Below the pieces are notes generated by a model. It was not told where the DNA came from and did not search any database. It worked only from the letters and a program-made list of their open reading frames with translations. Positions 27,953 through 36,447 of a DNA stretch of 58,085 nt are shown in pieces. The stretch lies in contig CAZMNW010000043.1 in the NCBI GenBank assembly GCA_964567755.1, forward strand, positions 1 through 58,085, given 5' to 3'. The translations under genes and the position numbers were made by a program. Position 1 is the stretch's first letter; every line of letters starts with the position of its first letter. The DNA is from DASRJW01 sp964567755 (GTDB lineage Bacteria > Krumholzibacteriota > Krumholzibacteriia > G020349025).

Positions 27953-30348
27953 AACCCCTCGCGCCCACGGTCGCGCTCACGAACCTGTCGCGCGCCGAGT
28001 TGTCGGGCCAATTGCAGGCCCTCGGATTGCACCTGCGCGCCGAGGATGTCGAGCGCTTGCTGCATCGACTCGAACGCGAGCCGACGCGGGCCGAGTTGGC
28101 GCTGCTCGACAGCATGTGGAGCGAGCATTGTTCATACAAGAGCAGCCGCGCCTTGCTGCGCTTGCTGCCGACGCAGGGGCCGCACGTGGTACTGGGTCCG
28201 GGCGCCGACGCCGGTGTGGTGCGACTGCCGAGAGCGGGCGCGGCGGGGGACTTGGCGCTGCAGGGGTCGACGCACTGTGTCGTCCTCGGCCACGAGAGTC
28301 ACAACCATCCGAGTCAATTGCTGCCGTTCGAGGGCGCTGCCACCGGCATCGGCGGCATCGTGCGCGATGTCTACTGCATGGGTGCCGAAGTGATCGCAGT
28401 GCTGGACGCATTGCGCTTCGGCGATCCCTCTGGCGCGCAAGGCGATGCGGTGCAACAGATCGTGCGCGGCGTCGTCGATGGCATCGCCCATTACGGCAAT
28501 GCGCTGGGGGTGCCGAACCTGGGCGGTGAGGTGGAGTTCGACGCCTGTTTCGACGACAACTGCCTGGTCAACGTGGTCGCGCTCGGCATCATGGAAGAAG
28601 ATGAATTGGTGCCGAGCAAGTACGCGGAGCCGGCCAGCGGCCAGGAGACTGTTCTCGTCCTGGTCGGGAAGCCCACCGATGACAGCGGTTTGGGCGGCGC
28701 CGCGTTCGCCTCTGGTGCGCTCGACAGCGACGAAGCCACGCAAGAGCGCGGCGCGGTCCAGCTGCCGGATCCATTCTTCAAGCGCGTTCTGACCGAGGCG
28801 AACCGTGAAGCGCTGGCGTTCCTGCGCCGGAGCGGCCATGCGTTCGCGATGAAAGACCTGGGCGCGGCAGGACTGGGAGGAGCGGCCACGGAAATGGCCG
28901 GCAAGGCCGGGCTCGATCTGGACCTGGATGCGGTGCACACGGATCGACCCGATCGCGCCGCCGCCGTGCTGCTGGTGGCGGAAACACAGGAACGCTATAT
29001 CTTCGCCATTCCCGAGATCGTCGCCTCCGAGCTCATTCGCATCTACGAACAGGAATTCGAGCTCGGGCACATGGTGCGCGGCGCTGGCGCCCGCATCGTC
29101 GGGCGTTTCAATGCGAGTGGCCGGGTGCGGGCCACGCAGGGCGATCGCACGCACCTCGACCTCCCGACCGCGTGGATCACCGAACCCGAGACGATCGACT
29201 GGCCGCGCGCGCCGCGCGCCATCCGGGTCCGCGCCGCGGTCGATCTCGACGGCTTGGCACAACGCGACTTGGGACGCGACTTGCGCGCGGTGTTGGGATC
29301 GCTCGGCGGCGGCTCGCGCTGGCCGTTGTTCGCGCACTACGACAGTGACGTGCAAGGGCGGACGTCGCTCCGACCTGGGGACGCCGACGCCGGATTGCTG
29401 GTTCCGTGGCGTGGCGAATCACTCGCAGTCGCCATCGCCGTGGCCGGGCCGGCGCGAGTCGGCAAGGGCGATGGTTGGTTTGCCGGCGCGTCGTCGGTCT
29501 GCGAAGCAGTGCGCAACGTCGTCGCCGTCGGCGCGACACCCTGGGCGCTCACCGATTGCCTCAACTTTGGCAGTCCCGAGAACCCGGAGTGCATGCGCGA
29601 TGTGGAGGAATGCGTCCACGGCCTGGCCGACGCGGCTTCGGCCATCGGATTGCGTGGTCACCCCGATCGCCCGTTGCCCTTCGTGTCGGGCAACGTCAGC
29701 TTGTACAACGAAAGTCGAGCGGGGAAGGCGATCCCGCCCACGCCCATCGTCGCCTGCCTCGGCGTCGCCCTCGATGTCGGCAACTGCAGGGGCATGAGCC
29801 TCAAGCAACCCGGGGACTGCATCTACCGCGTCGGCCCATGGTCGGCGGCTCTCGGTGGCAGTCTGTACGCCGAAGCAACGCGTCAACCGCAGTTGCTGGA
29901 CGCGGCACGTCCCGTTCTCGACCTCGACGATGAACGCCGCGCCGCACATGCGGTGCTGGCTGCCTATGACGCCGGGTTGATGCAATCATGCCGTGACGTG
30001 AGCGTGGGCGGAACCTTGGTGGCGGCACTCGAGATGTGCTTCGGGCGCCGTGGCGTCACGACTCTCGGCCTTTCCTGCGAGCTCGCAGGCGGCGATCGTC
30101 CTGCGGCCGCGCTGTGGTTCGCGGAAGCCTCGGGCTATGTTTGCGCCGTACGCGCGGACGACGCGCCGCGTTTCGAGTCGTTGTGCGCGGCGCACGAGGT
30201 GCAACGGACGCGACTGGGAACGGTCTTGCCGGTGCCGCGGCTCGATCTCCGCTGCGGCGATGTCACTCTGGAGTTGCCGCTCGCCGACTTGGCCTCGGTG
30301 TGGCGGGATGCGTTGCGGCCCTTTGTCCTCGCTCAGGTGGCGTCATGA
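27949..30348 (+). CDS. purL: Phosphoribosylformylglycinamidine synthase subunit PurL (small type)
   Basis: A 799-residue ATP-dependent FGAM synthase catalytic subunit, of the small PurL class that needs separate PurQ and PurS. N-terminal MWSEHCSYKSS (His60), GHESHNHPSQ, GGIVRDV, MKDLGAAGLGGA and PFVSGNVSLYNES are conserved. It is slightly longer than the roughly 740-residue B. subtilis enzyme. ATG 27949 overlaps the purB stop, and its own stop overlaps purQ (both ATGA), so the subunits should be made in balanced amounts. The frame is open upstream of 27949 only as a shadow of purB. Confidence 0.97.
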   Translation: MKPLAPTVALTNLSRAELSGQLQALGLHLRAEDVERLLHRLEREPTRAELALLDSMWSEHCSYKSSRALLRLLPTQGPHVVLGPGADAGVVRLPRAGAAGDLALQGSTHCVVLGHESHNHPSQLLPFEGAATGIGGIVRDVYCMGAEVIAVLDALRFGDPSGAQGDAVQQIVRGVVDGIAHYGNALGVPNLGGEVEFDACFDDNCLVNVVALGIMEEDELVPSKYAEPASGQETVLVLVGKPTDDSGLGGAAFASGALDSDEATQERGAVQLPDPFFKRVLTEANREALAFLRRSGHAFAMKDLGAAGLGGAATEMAGKAGLDLDLDAVHTDRPDRAAAVLLVAETQERYIFAIPEIVASELIRIYEQEFELGHMVRGAGARIVGRFNASGRVRATQGDRTHLDLPTAWITEPETIDWPRAPRAIRVRAAVDLDGLAQRDLGRDLRAVLGSLGGGSRWPLFAHYDSDVQGRTSLRPGDADAGLLVPWRGESLAVAIAVAGPARVGKGDGWFAGASSVCEAVRNVVAVGATPWALTDCLNFGSPENPECMRDVEECVHGLADAASAIGLRGHPDRPLPFVSGNVSLYNESRAGKAIPPTPIVACLGVALDVGNCRGMSLKQPGDCIYRVGPWSAALGGSLYAEATRQPQLLDAARPVLDLDDERRAAHAVLAAYDAGLMQSCRDVSVGGTLVAALEMCFGRRGVTTLGLSCELAGGDRPAAALWFAEASGYVCAVRADDAPRFESLCAAHEVQRTRLGTVLPVPRLDLRCGDVTLELPLADLASVWRDALRPFVLAQVAS

Positions 30349-31154
30349 CGCGCGTCGCCGTCATCATGTTTCCGGGCACGAACTGCATGTTCGAGACCGC
30401 CGACGCGCTGCGCGCCGCAGGCGCAGAAGCGGAGATTCGGCGCTGGAACGCGCCGCCCGCCGCCGTCCGTGATTTCGATGCCTTCGTGATTGCCGGCGGG
30501 TTCGCGTACGAGGATCGCGTGCGTGCCGGCGCCATTGCGGCCAAGCATGCCATCCTCGACGTCATCGCCGAGGCCGCAGACGCGGGCAAACCCGTGCTCG
30601 GTGTGTGCAACGGCGCGCAAGTCTTGGTCGAAGCGGGCCTCGTCCCCGCGCTCGAGCCCGGTCGTGTCGAGGTCGCATTGGCTCGCAACCGCGTCGATGG
30701 TTGGGACGGCTACTACTGCGGCTGGGTGTTCTTGAGCGCGAGCGCAAAGAGAGGCTTTCTGGCCGGACTGCCGCAGACGCTGCCGATGCCGGTCGGGCAT
30801 GGGGAAGGTCGTTTCACCGGTGACCCGTCTGTCTTCGATCGACTCGATGCCCAAGGTCAGATCCCACTGCGCTACGCGAGCGCGGAGGGCGGCGTCGCTT
30901 CGTCGTTTCCCGCCAATCCGAACGGCAGCGCCTGCGCCGCCGCGGCGCTCTGCAATGCGGCGGGAAACGTCGTGGCTCTCATGCCGCATCCCGAACGCGC
31001 TGCATGGCTCTATCAAGTGCCCGAAACGCTGCCCGGTCCGTGGGGCGAGCGGCGCCGCCGCGCGCGCGGGGCCGCGCTCGGCGGTCCGGGCCCCGGGCTC
31101 GTGCTCTACGAACAACTGGTGCGTCGTGCGCGCGAGAGCGGGGGAAGGCTCTGA
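30345..31154 (+). CDS. purQ: Phosphoribosylformylglycinamidine synthase subunit PurQ (glutaminase)
   Basis: A 269-residue class I glutamine amidotransferase that supplies ammonia to PurL. Nucleophile Cys88 (GVCNGAQVL) and the His/Glu pair in MPHPERA are present, with the oxyanion-region GGFAYEDRVRAG. It is longer than typical PurQ (about 227 residues), carrying extra residues before the catalytic His and a C-terminal Arg-rich tail. It overlaps purL (ATGA) and ends in TGATG with the next gene. Confidence 0.96.
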   Translation: MTRVAVIMFPGTNCMFETADALRAAGAEAEIRRWNAPPAAVRDFDAFVIAGGFAYEDRVRAGAIAAKHAILDVIAEAADAGKPVLGVCNGAQVLVEAGLVPALEPGRVEVALARNRVDGWDGYYCGWVFLSASAKRGFLAGLPQTLPMPVGHGEGRFTGDPSVFDRLDAQGQIPLRYASAEGGVASSFPANPNGSACAAAALCNAAGNVVALMPHPERAAWLYQVPETLPGPWGERRRRARGAALGGPGPGLVLYEQLVRRARESGGRL

Positions 31155-31699
31155 TGCGACTCGAGTTCCTGGTGCGGCGCAAAGGGATCGACACCACGGC
31201 GGAAACGACTCTGCACGCGTTGCGCGCGCTGATGGGACTCGCGGTCGATGCGGTCGAGCACGGCACGTTGTGGCGCTTCGAGATCGCATCCGAGAATGAC
31301 ATTCTGCGCCTCAAGGATGCGCTCGCGCGCGCGGCTTGCCGCGCCGGGCGCTACGTCAACTTGAATCGCGACGCCCATGCATGGCTCGACGACGCGAGCG
31401 CCCAGGCGCGAGTGGCGCCGGGGCAATGTGCCACCGATCTGTGGATTTGTGATGGCGATGGCAGCGATCCGGCGGCGGCGGAGTATTTCGCCAAGCAGCT
31501 CGGCAAGCCGTTGCAGCAGGTGCGGCGTGGGACGTTGGTTCGTTTGTGGACGCAGCATGCAGACGCGGCGTCGGCGCGCGAGGCGGCGCTGCAGGTGGCG
31601 GTGACGCGGACTCGCCGGCGAGGGCTGCTGATGAACCCGCATGCGCAGAGCGTGGAAGTCTTGAGGGTACGGTCCCACAGTCAAGGGGAGGGCGCGTGA
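31154..31699 (+). CDS. purS: Two-domain PurS-like FGAM synthase subunit
   Basis: A 181-residue protein where a PurS of about 80 residues is expected. Residues 1-80 (HALRALMGLAVDAVEHGTLWR, CRAGRYVNLNRD) and 94-172 (EYFAKQLGKPLQQVRRGT, LLMNPHAQSVEVL) each follow the PurS strand-helix-strand pattern, ending in an Asn-containing segment. This looks like a tandem duplication joined by an Ala/Gln-rich linker. PurS homodimers bridge PurL and PurQ, so one fused chain may replace a dimer. Position between purQ and purF, overlapping both (TGATG and GTGA), strongly supports the role; sequence similarity in domain 1 is weaker. Confidence 0.78.
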   Translation: MRLEFLVRRKGIDTTAETTLHALRALMGLAVDAVEHGTLWRFEIASENDILRLKDALARAACRAGRYVNLNRDAHAWLDDASAQARVAPGQCATDLWICDGDGSDPAAAEYFAKQLGKPLQQVRRGTLVRLWTQHADAASAREAALQVAVTRTRRRGLLMNPHAQSVEVLRVRSHSQGEGA

Positions 31700-33192
31700 G
31701 CCGAGACCTGAAGCTCGTGGTCGGCCGGCGTGGTGCCGAAGACGACCGCCTGCACGAGGAATGCGGCATCTTCGGTGTGCATGGCCACGCAGACGCCGCG
31801 GAGATGACCTATTACGGTCTTTATTCCCTGCAGCACCGCGGCCAGGAGAGCAGCGGGATCGCCGTCGGCGATGGCCATGAGGTCCGTTGCCATCGGGGCA
31901 TGGGGCTCGTGGCCGAAGTCTACGCGCCCGGGAGCTTGGCACAACTGCCGGGGCACGTAGCCATCGGACACAATCGCTATTCCACCTACGGTGCGGTCAG
32001 CATGGCCAACGCCCAGCCCCTGGTGGTGACGTGTCGCATCGGGACGTTGGCGGTGGCGCACAATGGAAATCTGGTGAATGCCGCAACGCTCCGTCGTGGC
32101 ATGGAAGCCGAAGGCTCCATCTTCCAGTCCAACAGCGATACCGAGGTGATCCTGCACCTGGCCGCGCGCAGCCGCGCCGCGGATCTGGTCGGCATGTTGC
32201 GCGAGGCATTGCAACGCATTCACGGCGCCGCGTCGCTCGTTTTCGCCACCAAGGACACGCTCATCGCCTATCGCGACGCGCACGGGTTTCGTCCTCTGGC
32301 GCTCGGACGTGTCGGCGACGCGACGCTCGTCGCCTCGGAAACCTGCGCCTTCGATCTTCTCGATGCGCGCTTCGAGCGCGACATTCGCCCTGGCGAGCTG
32401 TTGATCGTCGACAACGACGGCAGGCACAGCGTGCAGCTCGTGCCGCCAGGCCCGCGCTATCAGTGCATCTTCGAGCACATCTACTTCGCCAGGCCGGACA
32501 GTCGCGTGTTCGGCGAGAACGTGGATCGGGCGCGCCGCCGCAGCGGCAAGCAGCTGGCGCGTGAACATCCCGCCGCCGCCGACATCGTCCTGTCGGTGCC
32601 CGATTCGAGCAACACCGCAGCGCTCGGCTACGCACGCGTTGCCGGTTTGCGCTACGAGATCGGTCTCATCCGCAACCACTACATCGGCCGTACGTTCATC
32701 AATCCAGAGCCGGGAATGCGCAGCTTCGGCGTGCGGGTCAAGTTCAACCCGGTGCACGGCGTGTTGGAGGGCCGGCGCGTGGTGGTGGTGGACGACTCCA
32801 TCGTGCGCGGCACGACGATGCGCCAGCTCGTCGGTCTCATTCGCAGCGCCGGAGCCACGGAGGTGCATCTGCGCATCGCTTCGCCGCCAATCGCCTGGCC
32901 GTGCTTCTACGGCATCGACACCCCGGACCGGGACGAGCTGCTGGCAGCGCGCATGTCGGTGGAAGCCATGCAGGAGTCGCTCGGCGTCGACAGCCTGGGG
33001 TATCTTTCGCTCGCCGGGCTACGCGGCTGCGTCGAGGATCCGGAGAACTACTGCACCTCGTGCTTCACCGGTGACTACCCGGTGGATCCCTTCAGCGACA
33101 ACGAAGACGCCGCCCGCCGGCGCGCCGCACCGCCGCTTCCAGAGTCGACCCCAGACCCGGCGACGTGGCCGGCGCGGGCCCCGCAGGCCTGA
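31696..33192 (+). CDS. purF: Amidophosphoribosyltransferase
   Basis: A 498-residue enzyme making phosphoribosylamine from PRPP and glutamine, the first committed purine step. The Ntn nucleophile is Cys23 (EECGIFG) after a 22-residue propeptide that should be removed. The PRPP loop VVVVDDSIVRGTT is intact. Cys257, Cys403, Cys453 and Cys456 match, in spacing and context, the four 4Fe-4S ligands of the B. subtilis-type enzyme, so an oxygen-sensitive iron-sulfur form is expected. GTG 31696 overlaps the purS stop and has AAGGGGAGG upstream. Last gene of the operon; a hairpin follows at 33212. Confidence 0.97.
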   Translation: MSRDLKLVVGRRGAEDDRLHEECGIFGVHGHADAAEMTYYGLYSLQHRGQESSGIAVGDGHEVRCHRGMGLVAEVYAPGSLAQLPGHVAIGHNRYSTYGAVSMANAQPLVVTCRIGTLAVAHNGNLVNAATLRRGMEAEGSIFQSNSDTEVILHLAARSRAADLVGMLREALQRIHGAASLVFATKDTLIAYRDAHGFRPLALGRVGDATLVASETCAFDLLDARFERDIRPGELLIVDNDGRHSVQLVPPGPRYQCIFEHIYFARPDSRVFGENVDRARRRSGKQLAREHPAAADIVLSVPDSSNTAALGYARVAGLRYEIGLIRNHYIGRTFINPEPGMRSFGVRVKFNPVHGVLEGRRVVVVDDSIVRGTTMRQLVGLIRSAGATEVHLRIASPPIAWPCFYGIDTPDRDELLAARMSVEAMQESLGVDSLGYLSLAGLRGCVEDPENYCTSCFTGDYPVDPFSDNEDAARRRAAPPLPESTPDPATWPARAPQA

Positions 33193-33832
33193 TCGCTCTT
33201 TGGGCTCATGCACCGGGGGCCAGAGCCTGGACCCCTGGTTGTCGAGGTCTGCGCTTTTTATTGCGCCGCGAGGGCCCGCTGTGGTACATAAATCATTGAC
33301 AGGCTTTGACGTGGCGGATTGGCCACGAGGGCCGATCGGGTCTCCCGAGCGGCCCTGGAAGATGTCGGGGGGGCGTGCCCGCCGCGTGCGTCGAGTTTTG
33401 GCGCCGTAGCAGGTGCCAATTCGCCCCGCTGTGATAAAGTCCCGAAGAAGTCGCGGATGGCGACCCTGCCAACCGAAGACGCGGCGCCGAACAGGCGGGC
33501 AGCCGCGGGGTTGGGAACGGGGACGTCGAGCGCAATCGCCGTCTGCGAGAACAACCAGAGGAGCCGCGGGCTCTACCCAGTACGGAGCGCTTCGCCGTCG
33601 ACGGTGGGTCCGAACCGGTCGAAACCGAGCAGCGAACTGAGACCGAGCCGCATGGGATCCGAATCCAACCCGCACTGCGTGTGCGATCCCGGAGCGGCGC
33701 GTCTGAACCAGGCGAGCGTCTCATCGACTGCACAGGGAGAGTCCATGCCGGAACGCAAGCGTGATCGTGCATCCGGAGGGCGACCGCGGCATCCCGTACC
33801 CCTCAGCCTGAACGGGAACCGAGTGACAGTCC
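33193..33832 (+). other. Long 5' leader / intergenic region upstream of RNase E/G
   Basis: A 640-base stretch without a convincing gene. It contains a stable bulged hairpin (33212-33239: ACC, five G, CCAG pairing with CTGG, CCCC, TGGT), an A/T-rich candidate promoter (TTGCGC at 33261, 18 bases, TACATA at 33285), a perfect TTGACA at 33296 without a good -10, and a second hairpin with 8 pairs (33398-33405 with 33412-33419, TTGGCGCC against GGTGCCAA). Frames open here are compositionally unlike proteins. A long, structured leader on an RNase E-type gene fits autoregulation, as in E. coli rne, but no sequence similarity to that leader is claimed. Confidence 0.45.
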
Positions 33833-35728
33833 ATGCAGAAGGAAATCATCGTCAACTCGACGCCCTACGAAGTCCGCATCGCAATCCTGGAAGACAAGGA
33901 GCTGGTTGAGCTTCTCATCGAACGAGCCGAGTACAAACGCACCGTAGGCGACATTTACAAGGGTGTCGTTACCGCAGTCCTGCCCGGAATCCAAGCCGCG
34001 TTCGTCGACATTGGCGCCGAAAAGGCCGCCTTCCTCCACGTCTCCGACCTCGTCGATCCGACCGAGGACGAAGACGAAACGACAGATCGCCGGAGAAGCG
34101 GCAACGGCCGCCAACTTCCCGCCATCCAGGACGTCCTCAAGAAGGGCATGGAGATTCTCGTCCAGGTGACGAAGGAGCCGATCGCCACCAAGGGACCGCG
34201 CATCACGACTCAATTGTCTTTGCCAGGACGTTACGCGGTCATCATGCCCAATGCCGATCACGTCGGTGTGTCGCGCAAGATCGAGGACCGATCGGAACGT
34301 GTACGTCTCAAGGCGTTGGTGGAAGCACTCAAGCCGCAAGGGTGCGGGCTCATCGTGCGCACGGTCGGCGAGGGAGTGGAGCGCCAGGCGCTCGAAGTCG
34401 ACGTCGAGAACCTCGTGAACCAGTGGCGGCGCATCCAAGAGAAGGCGGCCGGCGCGCCGGCGCCGAGCCTGGTGCACCAGGACGTCGGTTTGGTCATCGG
34501 ACTCGTGCGTGACATCTTGAACGACAACGTCAATCTCCTCATCCTCGACGACCGCAAGGGGCACGAGCAGCTCGCCGATTACTTGCGCGACATCGCGCCG
34601 GACATGCTGCGCCATGTCAAGTTCTACGAGGACCCCATGCCGATCTTCGACCGCTACGGGGTGGAGAGTGAGATCGACAAGACCCTCGACCGCAAGGTTT
34701 GGCTGAAGAAGGGTGGTTACGTCGTCATCGAGCAGACCGAAGCGCTGGTCTCCGTGGACGTCAACACCGGTCGCTTCACCGGCAAGAAGAACCAGGAAGA
34801 GACCATTCTCAAGACCAACATGCTGGCGGCGCGCGAAATCGCGCGACAACTGCGCTTGCGCGACATCGGTGGCATCATTGTCATCGACTTCATCGACATG
34901 GAGAGTGAAGCGAACAAGAAGCGCGTGTTCCAGGAACTGCGCTCGACGCTCAAGAGCGACCGCGCCAAGACCAAGGCTTTCATGGTCAGCGATCTCGGCC
35001 TGGTGGAAATGAGTCGCCAGCGCGTGCGCCCGAGCCTGTACCATTTCATGAGCGATCAGTGCTCGTACTGTGAAAGCACCGGGCACGTCCTGTCGCTCGA
35101 TTCCATCGCCAACCGCGTCGAGAGAATGCTGCGCCGCGTGAGTCACTACACACGCGCGCGGCAGCTGCGCCTGCAGGCCAGCCCGCGTGTGGTGTTGTTC
35201 TTGCGCGAGGAGCGCGCGCCGCGCCTGCGCGAGTGGATGCAGGCAACTGGGATCAGCATCGACTTGGTCGACGATCCGCGCCTGCACCGCGAGGATTTTC
35301 ATCTCATCTCGGTGGAAACGGGCGAGGATCTCATGCGTTTCGTCTCGCACATGCGTGGCAACGGGGATCCACGCCCCGCGAGCAGCAGCATGCCTGAAGG
35401 GCCGCGCCGGAGAGTCGGGCCGCCGCCGCCGCCACTTGGCCGGCGCCCGCCGCCCGCACCGGCATCCGTACCGGCGCCGGTCGGGGCGAGCCCCAGCAAC
35501 TATCCGCCTCGGCGCGAGCGACCGCCGGAAAGACGGCGCGAAGGCGCGGACGCCGGTCGGCGCCCCGCTCCATCGCGTGAAGGGGGTGGCCGCAGGCGGC
35601 GCGGCGGACGTGGACGTGGCCGGCGCGGGCGGCCCTACCTCGAGGACAGCCCTCGGCCCGGCGGGGTCCCAGCAGCCGGCCCGACAGCGACCGGCGCGGC
35701 AGGCTTGACGAACGGTCCAGTGGACTGA
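33833..35728 (+). CDS. rng: Ribonuclease E/G family endoribonuclease
   Basis: A 631-residue RNase G/E. An S1 domain is embedded at about 35-130 (GDIYKGVVTAVLPGIQAAFVD). Catalytic Asp309 (SVDVNTGR) and Asp352 (VIDFIDME) have the same spacing as E. coli RNase E Asp303/Asp346, and Cys410-x2-Cys413 (CSYC) matches the zinc-link cysteines that join dimers. After about residue 490 comes a Pro/Arg/Gly-rich basic tail, short compared with RNase E, perhaps RNA binding. Length is between RNase G (about 490) and RNase E (about 1060). ATG 33833 lacks a strong ribosome binding site. It precedes rplU-rpmA, a common order. Confidence 0.94.
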   Translation: MQKEIIVNSTPYEVRIAILEDKELVELLIERAEYKRTVGDIYKGVVTAVLPGIQAAFVDIGAEKAAFLHVSDLVDPTEDEDETTDRRRSGNGRQLPAIQDVLKKGMEILVQVTKEPIATKGPRITTQLSLPGRYAVIMPNADHVGVSRKIEDRSERVRLKALVEALKPQGCGLIVRTVGEGVERQALEVDVENLVNQWRRIQEKAAGAPAPSLVHQDVGLVIGLVRDILNDNVNLLILDDRKGHEQLADYLRDIAPDMLRHVKFYEDPMPIFDRYGVESEIDKTLDRKVWLKKGGYVVIEQTEALVSVDVNTGRFTGKKNQEETILKTNMLAAREIARQLRLRDIGGIIVIDFIDMESEANKKRVFQELRSTLKSDRAKTKAFMVSDLGLVEMSRQRVRPSLYHFMSDQCSYCESTGHVLSLDSIANRVERMLRRVSHYTRARQLRLQASPRVVLFLREERAPRLREWMQATGISIDLVDDPRLHREDFHLISVETGEDLMRFVSHMRGNGDPRPASSSMPEGPRRRVGPPPPPLGRRPPPAPASVPAPVGASPSNYPPRRERPPERRREGADAGRRPAPSREGGGRRRRGGRGRGRRGRPYLEDSPRPGGVPAAGPTATGAAGLTNGPVD

Positions 35729-35732
35729 TAAC
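35705..35732 (+). promoter_or_regulatory. rplUp: Putative rplU-rpmA promoter
   Basis: TTGACG (35705-35710), 16-base spacer, GATAAC (35727-35732), overlapping the end of the RNase gene. Predicted leader is short, about 20 bases, and the ribosome binding site GAGG is at 35748-35751. Confidence 0.45.
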
Positions 35733-35758
35733 AAGGACGTTTGGCGAGAGGAAGTGTC

Positions 35759-36073
35759 GTGTACGCAGTCGTTCGGATCGCGGGAAAACAGTTCGAGGTT
35801 CGACCCCAAGAGCGCCTCAGGGTGCCTCGGATCGCGGCGGAGGTCGGCGCGCAGGTGGAGTTCGACGACGTTCTCCTGCTCCGTCTGGACGACACCATGC
35901 TGACGGGGACGCCGCGCGTCGAAGGAGCCCGCGTCACGGCACGAGTCGTCGCGCACCAGCGTGAACGCAAGATCATCGTCTTCCGCAAGCGCCGGCGGAA
36001 AGACTCGAAGAAACGCAACGGTCACCGCCAACCGGTTTCCGAGATCCAGATCCAGGAGATCCGACTGCCCTGA
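35759..36073 (+). CDS. rplU: Large ribosomal subunit protein bL21
   Basis: A 104-residue L21, the normal length. It starts MYAVVRIAGKQFEV at GTG 35759, seven bases after GAGG; an in-frame TTG at 35741 is upstream but would add six unrelated residues. The C-terminal basic block (KRRRKDSKKRNGHRQ) is the rRNA-binding tail typical of bL21. Paired with rpmA 26 bases downstream. Confidence 0.97.
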   Translation: MYAVVRIAGKQFEVRPQERLRVPRIAAEVGAQVEFDDVLLLRLDDTMLTGTPRVEGARVTARVVAHQRERKIIVFRKRRRKDSKKRNGHRQPVSEIQIQEIRLP

Positions 36074-36099
36074 CAAGAGCGGCGGAGGAGGCGACTCGA

Positions 36100-36351
36100 T
36101 TGGCACACAAAAAGGGCCAAGGCTCCACCCGGAACGGCAGGGACAGTAACCCGAAGTACCTCGGGGTGAAGTGCGGCGACGGCCAGACCGTCCGTGCCGG
36201 CAACATCCTGGTCCGCCAGCGCGGCACTCGAATCCATGCCGGAGCGAACGTCGGCCTCGGTCGGGACCACACTCTGTTCGCCCTCGCCAATGGCCGTGTG
36301 GTGTACGAACGCGTCGGCCGCGAGCGCAAGTTCGTCCGCATCGAGACGTAG
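36100..36351 (+). CDS. rpmA: Large ribosomal subunit protein bL27
   Basis: An 83-residue L27 starting (M)AHKKGQGSTRNGRDS, so the N-terminus that reaches the peptidyl transferase centre is present without the cleavable extension seen in some Firmicutes. It must start at TTG 36100, since no ATG or GTG is available and Ala-His-Lys-Lys-Gly is invariant; GGAGGAGG lies upstream at spacing about 9. In many bacteria obgE follows rpmA; here a terminator follows instead. Confidence 0.97.
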   Translation: MAHKKGQGSTRNGRDSNPKYLGVKCGDGQTVRAGNILVRQRGTRIHAGANVGLGRDHTLFALANGRVVYERVGRERKFVRIET

Positions 36352-36390
36352 GCGCTGTCCCCGCGACGCAGCGAAAATGCAGTACCATCT

Positions 36391-36423
36391 CACGGGGGCC
36401 GGGGACGACCCCCGTGTCTATTT
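36391..36423 (+). terminator. Intrinsic terminator after rplU-rpmA
   Basis: Perfect 8-bp stem CACGGGGG (36391-36398) with CCCCCGTG (36409-36416), 10-base loop, then TCTATTT (36417-36423). The best terminator in the window. Confidence 0.7.
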
Positions 36424-36447
36424 GGGGCCCCTGCGCGGGAGCAAAGA

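Noticed and set aside
33212..33239. Intrinsic terminator after purF
   Set aside because: The hairpin is strong but is followed by TGTCGAGG, with the T-run about 15 bases further on, so it does not meet the usual terminator form.
33319..33909. 196-codon frame in the RNase E/G leader, overlapping its start
   Set aside because: Low-complexity Arg/Ser/Pro composition, no start signal and no recognisable domain; the overlap with a certain gene makes it unlikely.
33803..36388. 861-codon open frame on the minus strand opposite RNase E/G
   Set aside because: Mirror frame of the RNase, rplU and rpmA genes; no motif and rich in His/Val/Asp as expected for an antisense shadow.
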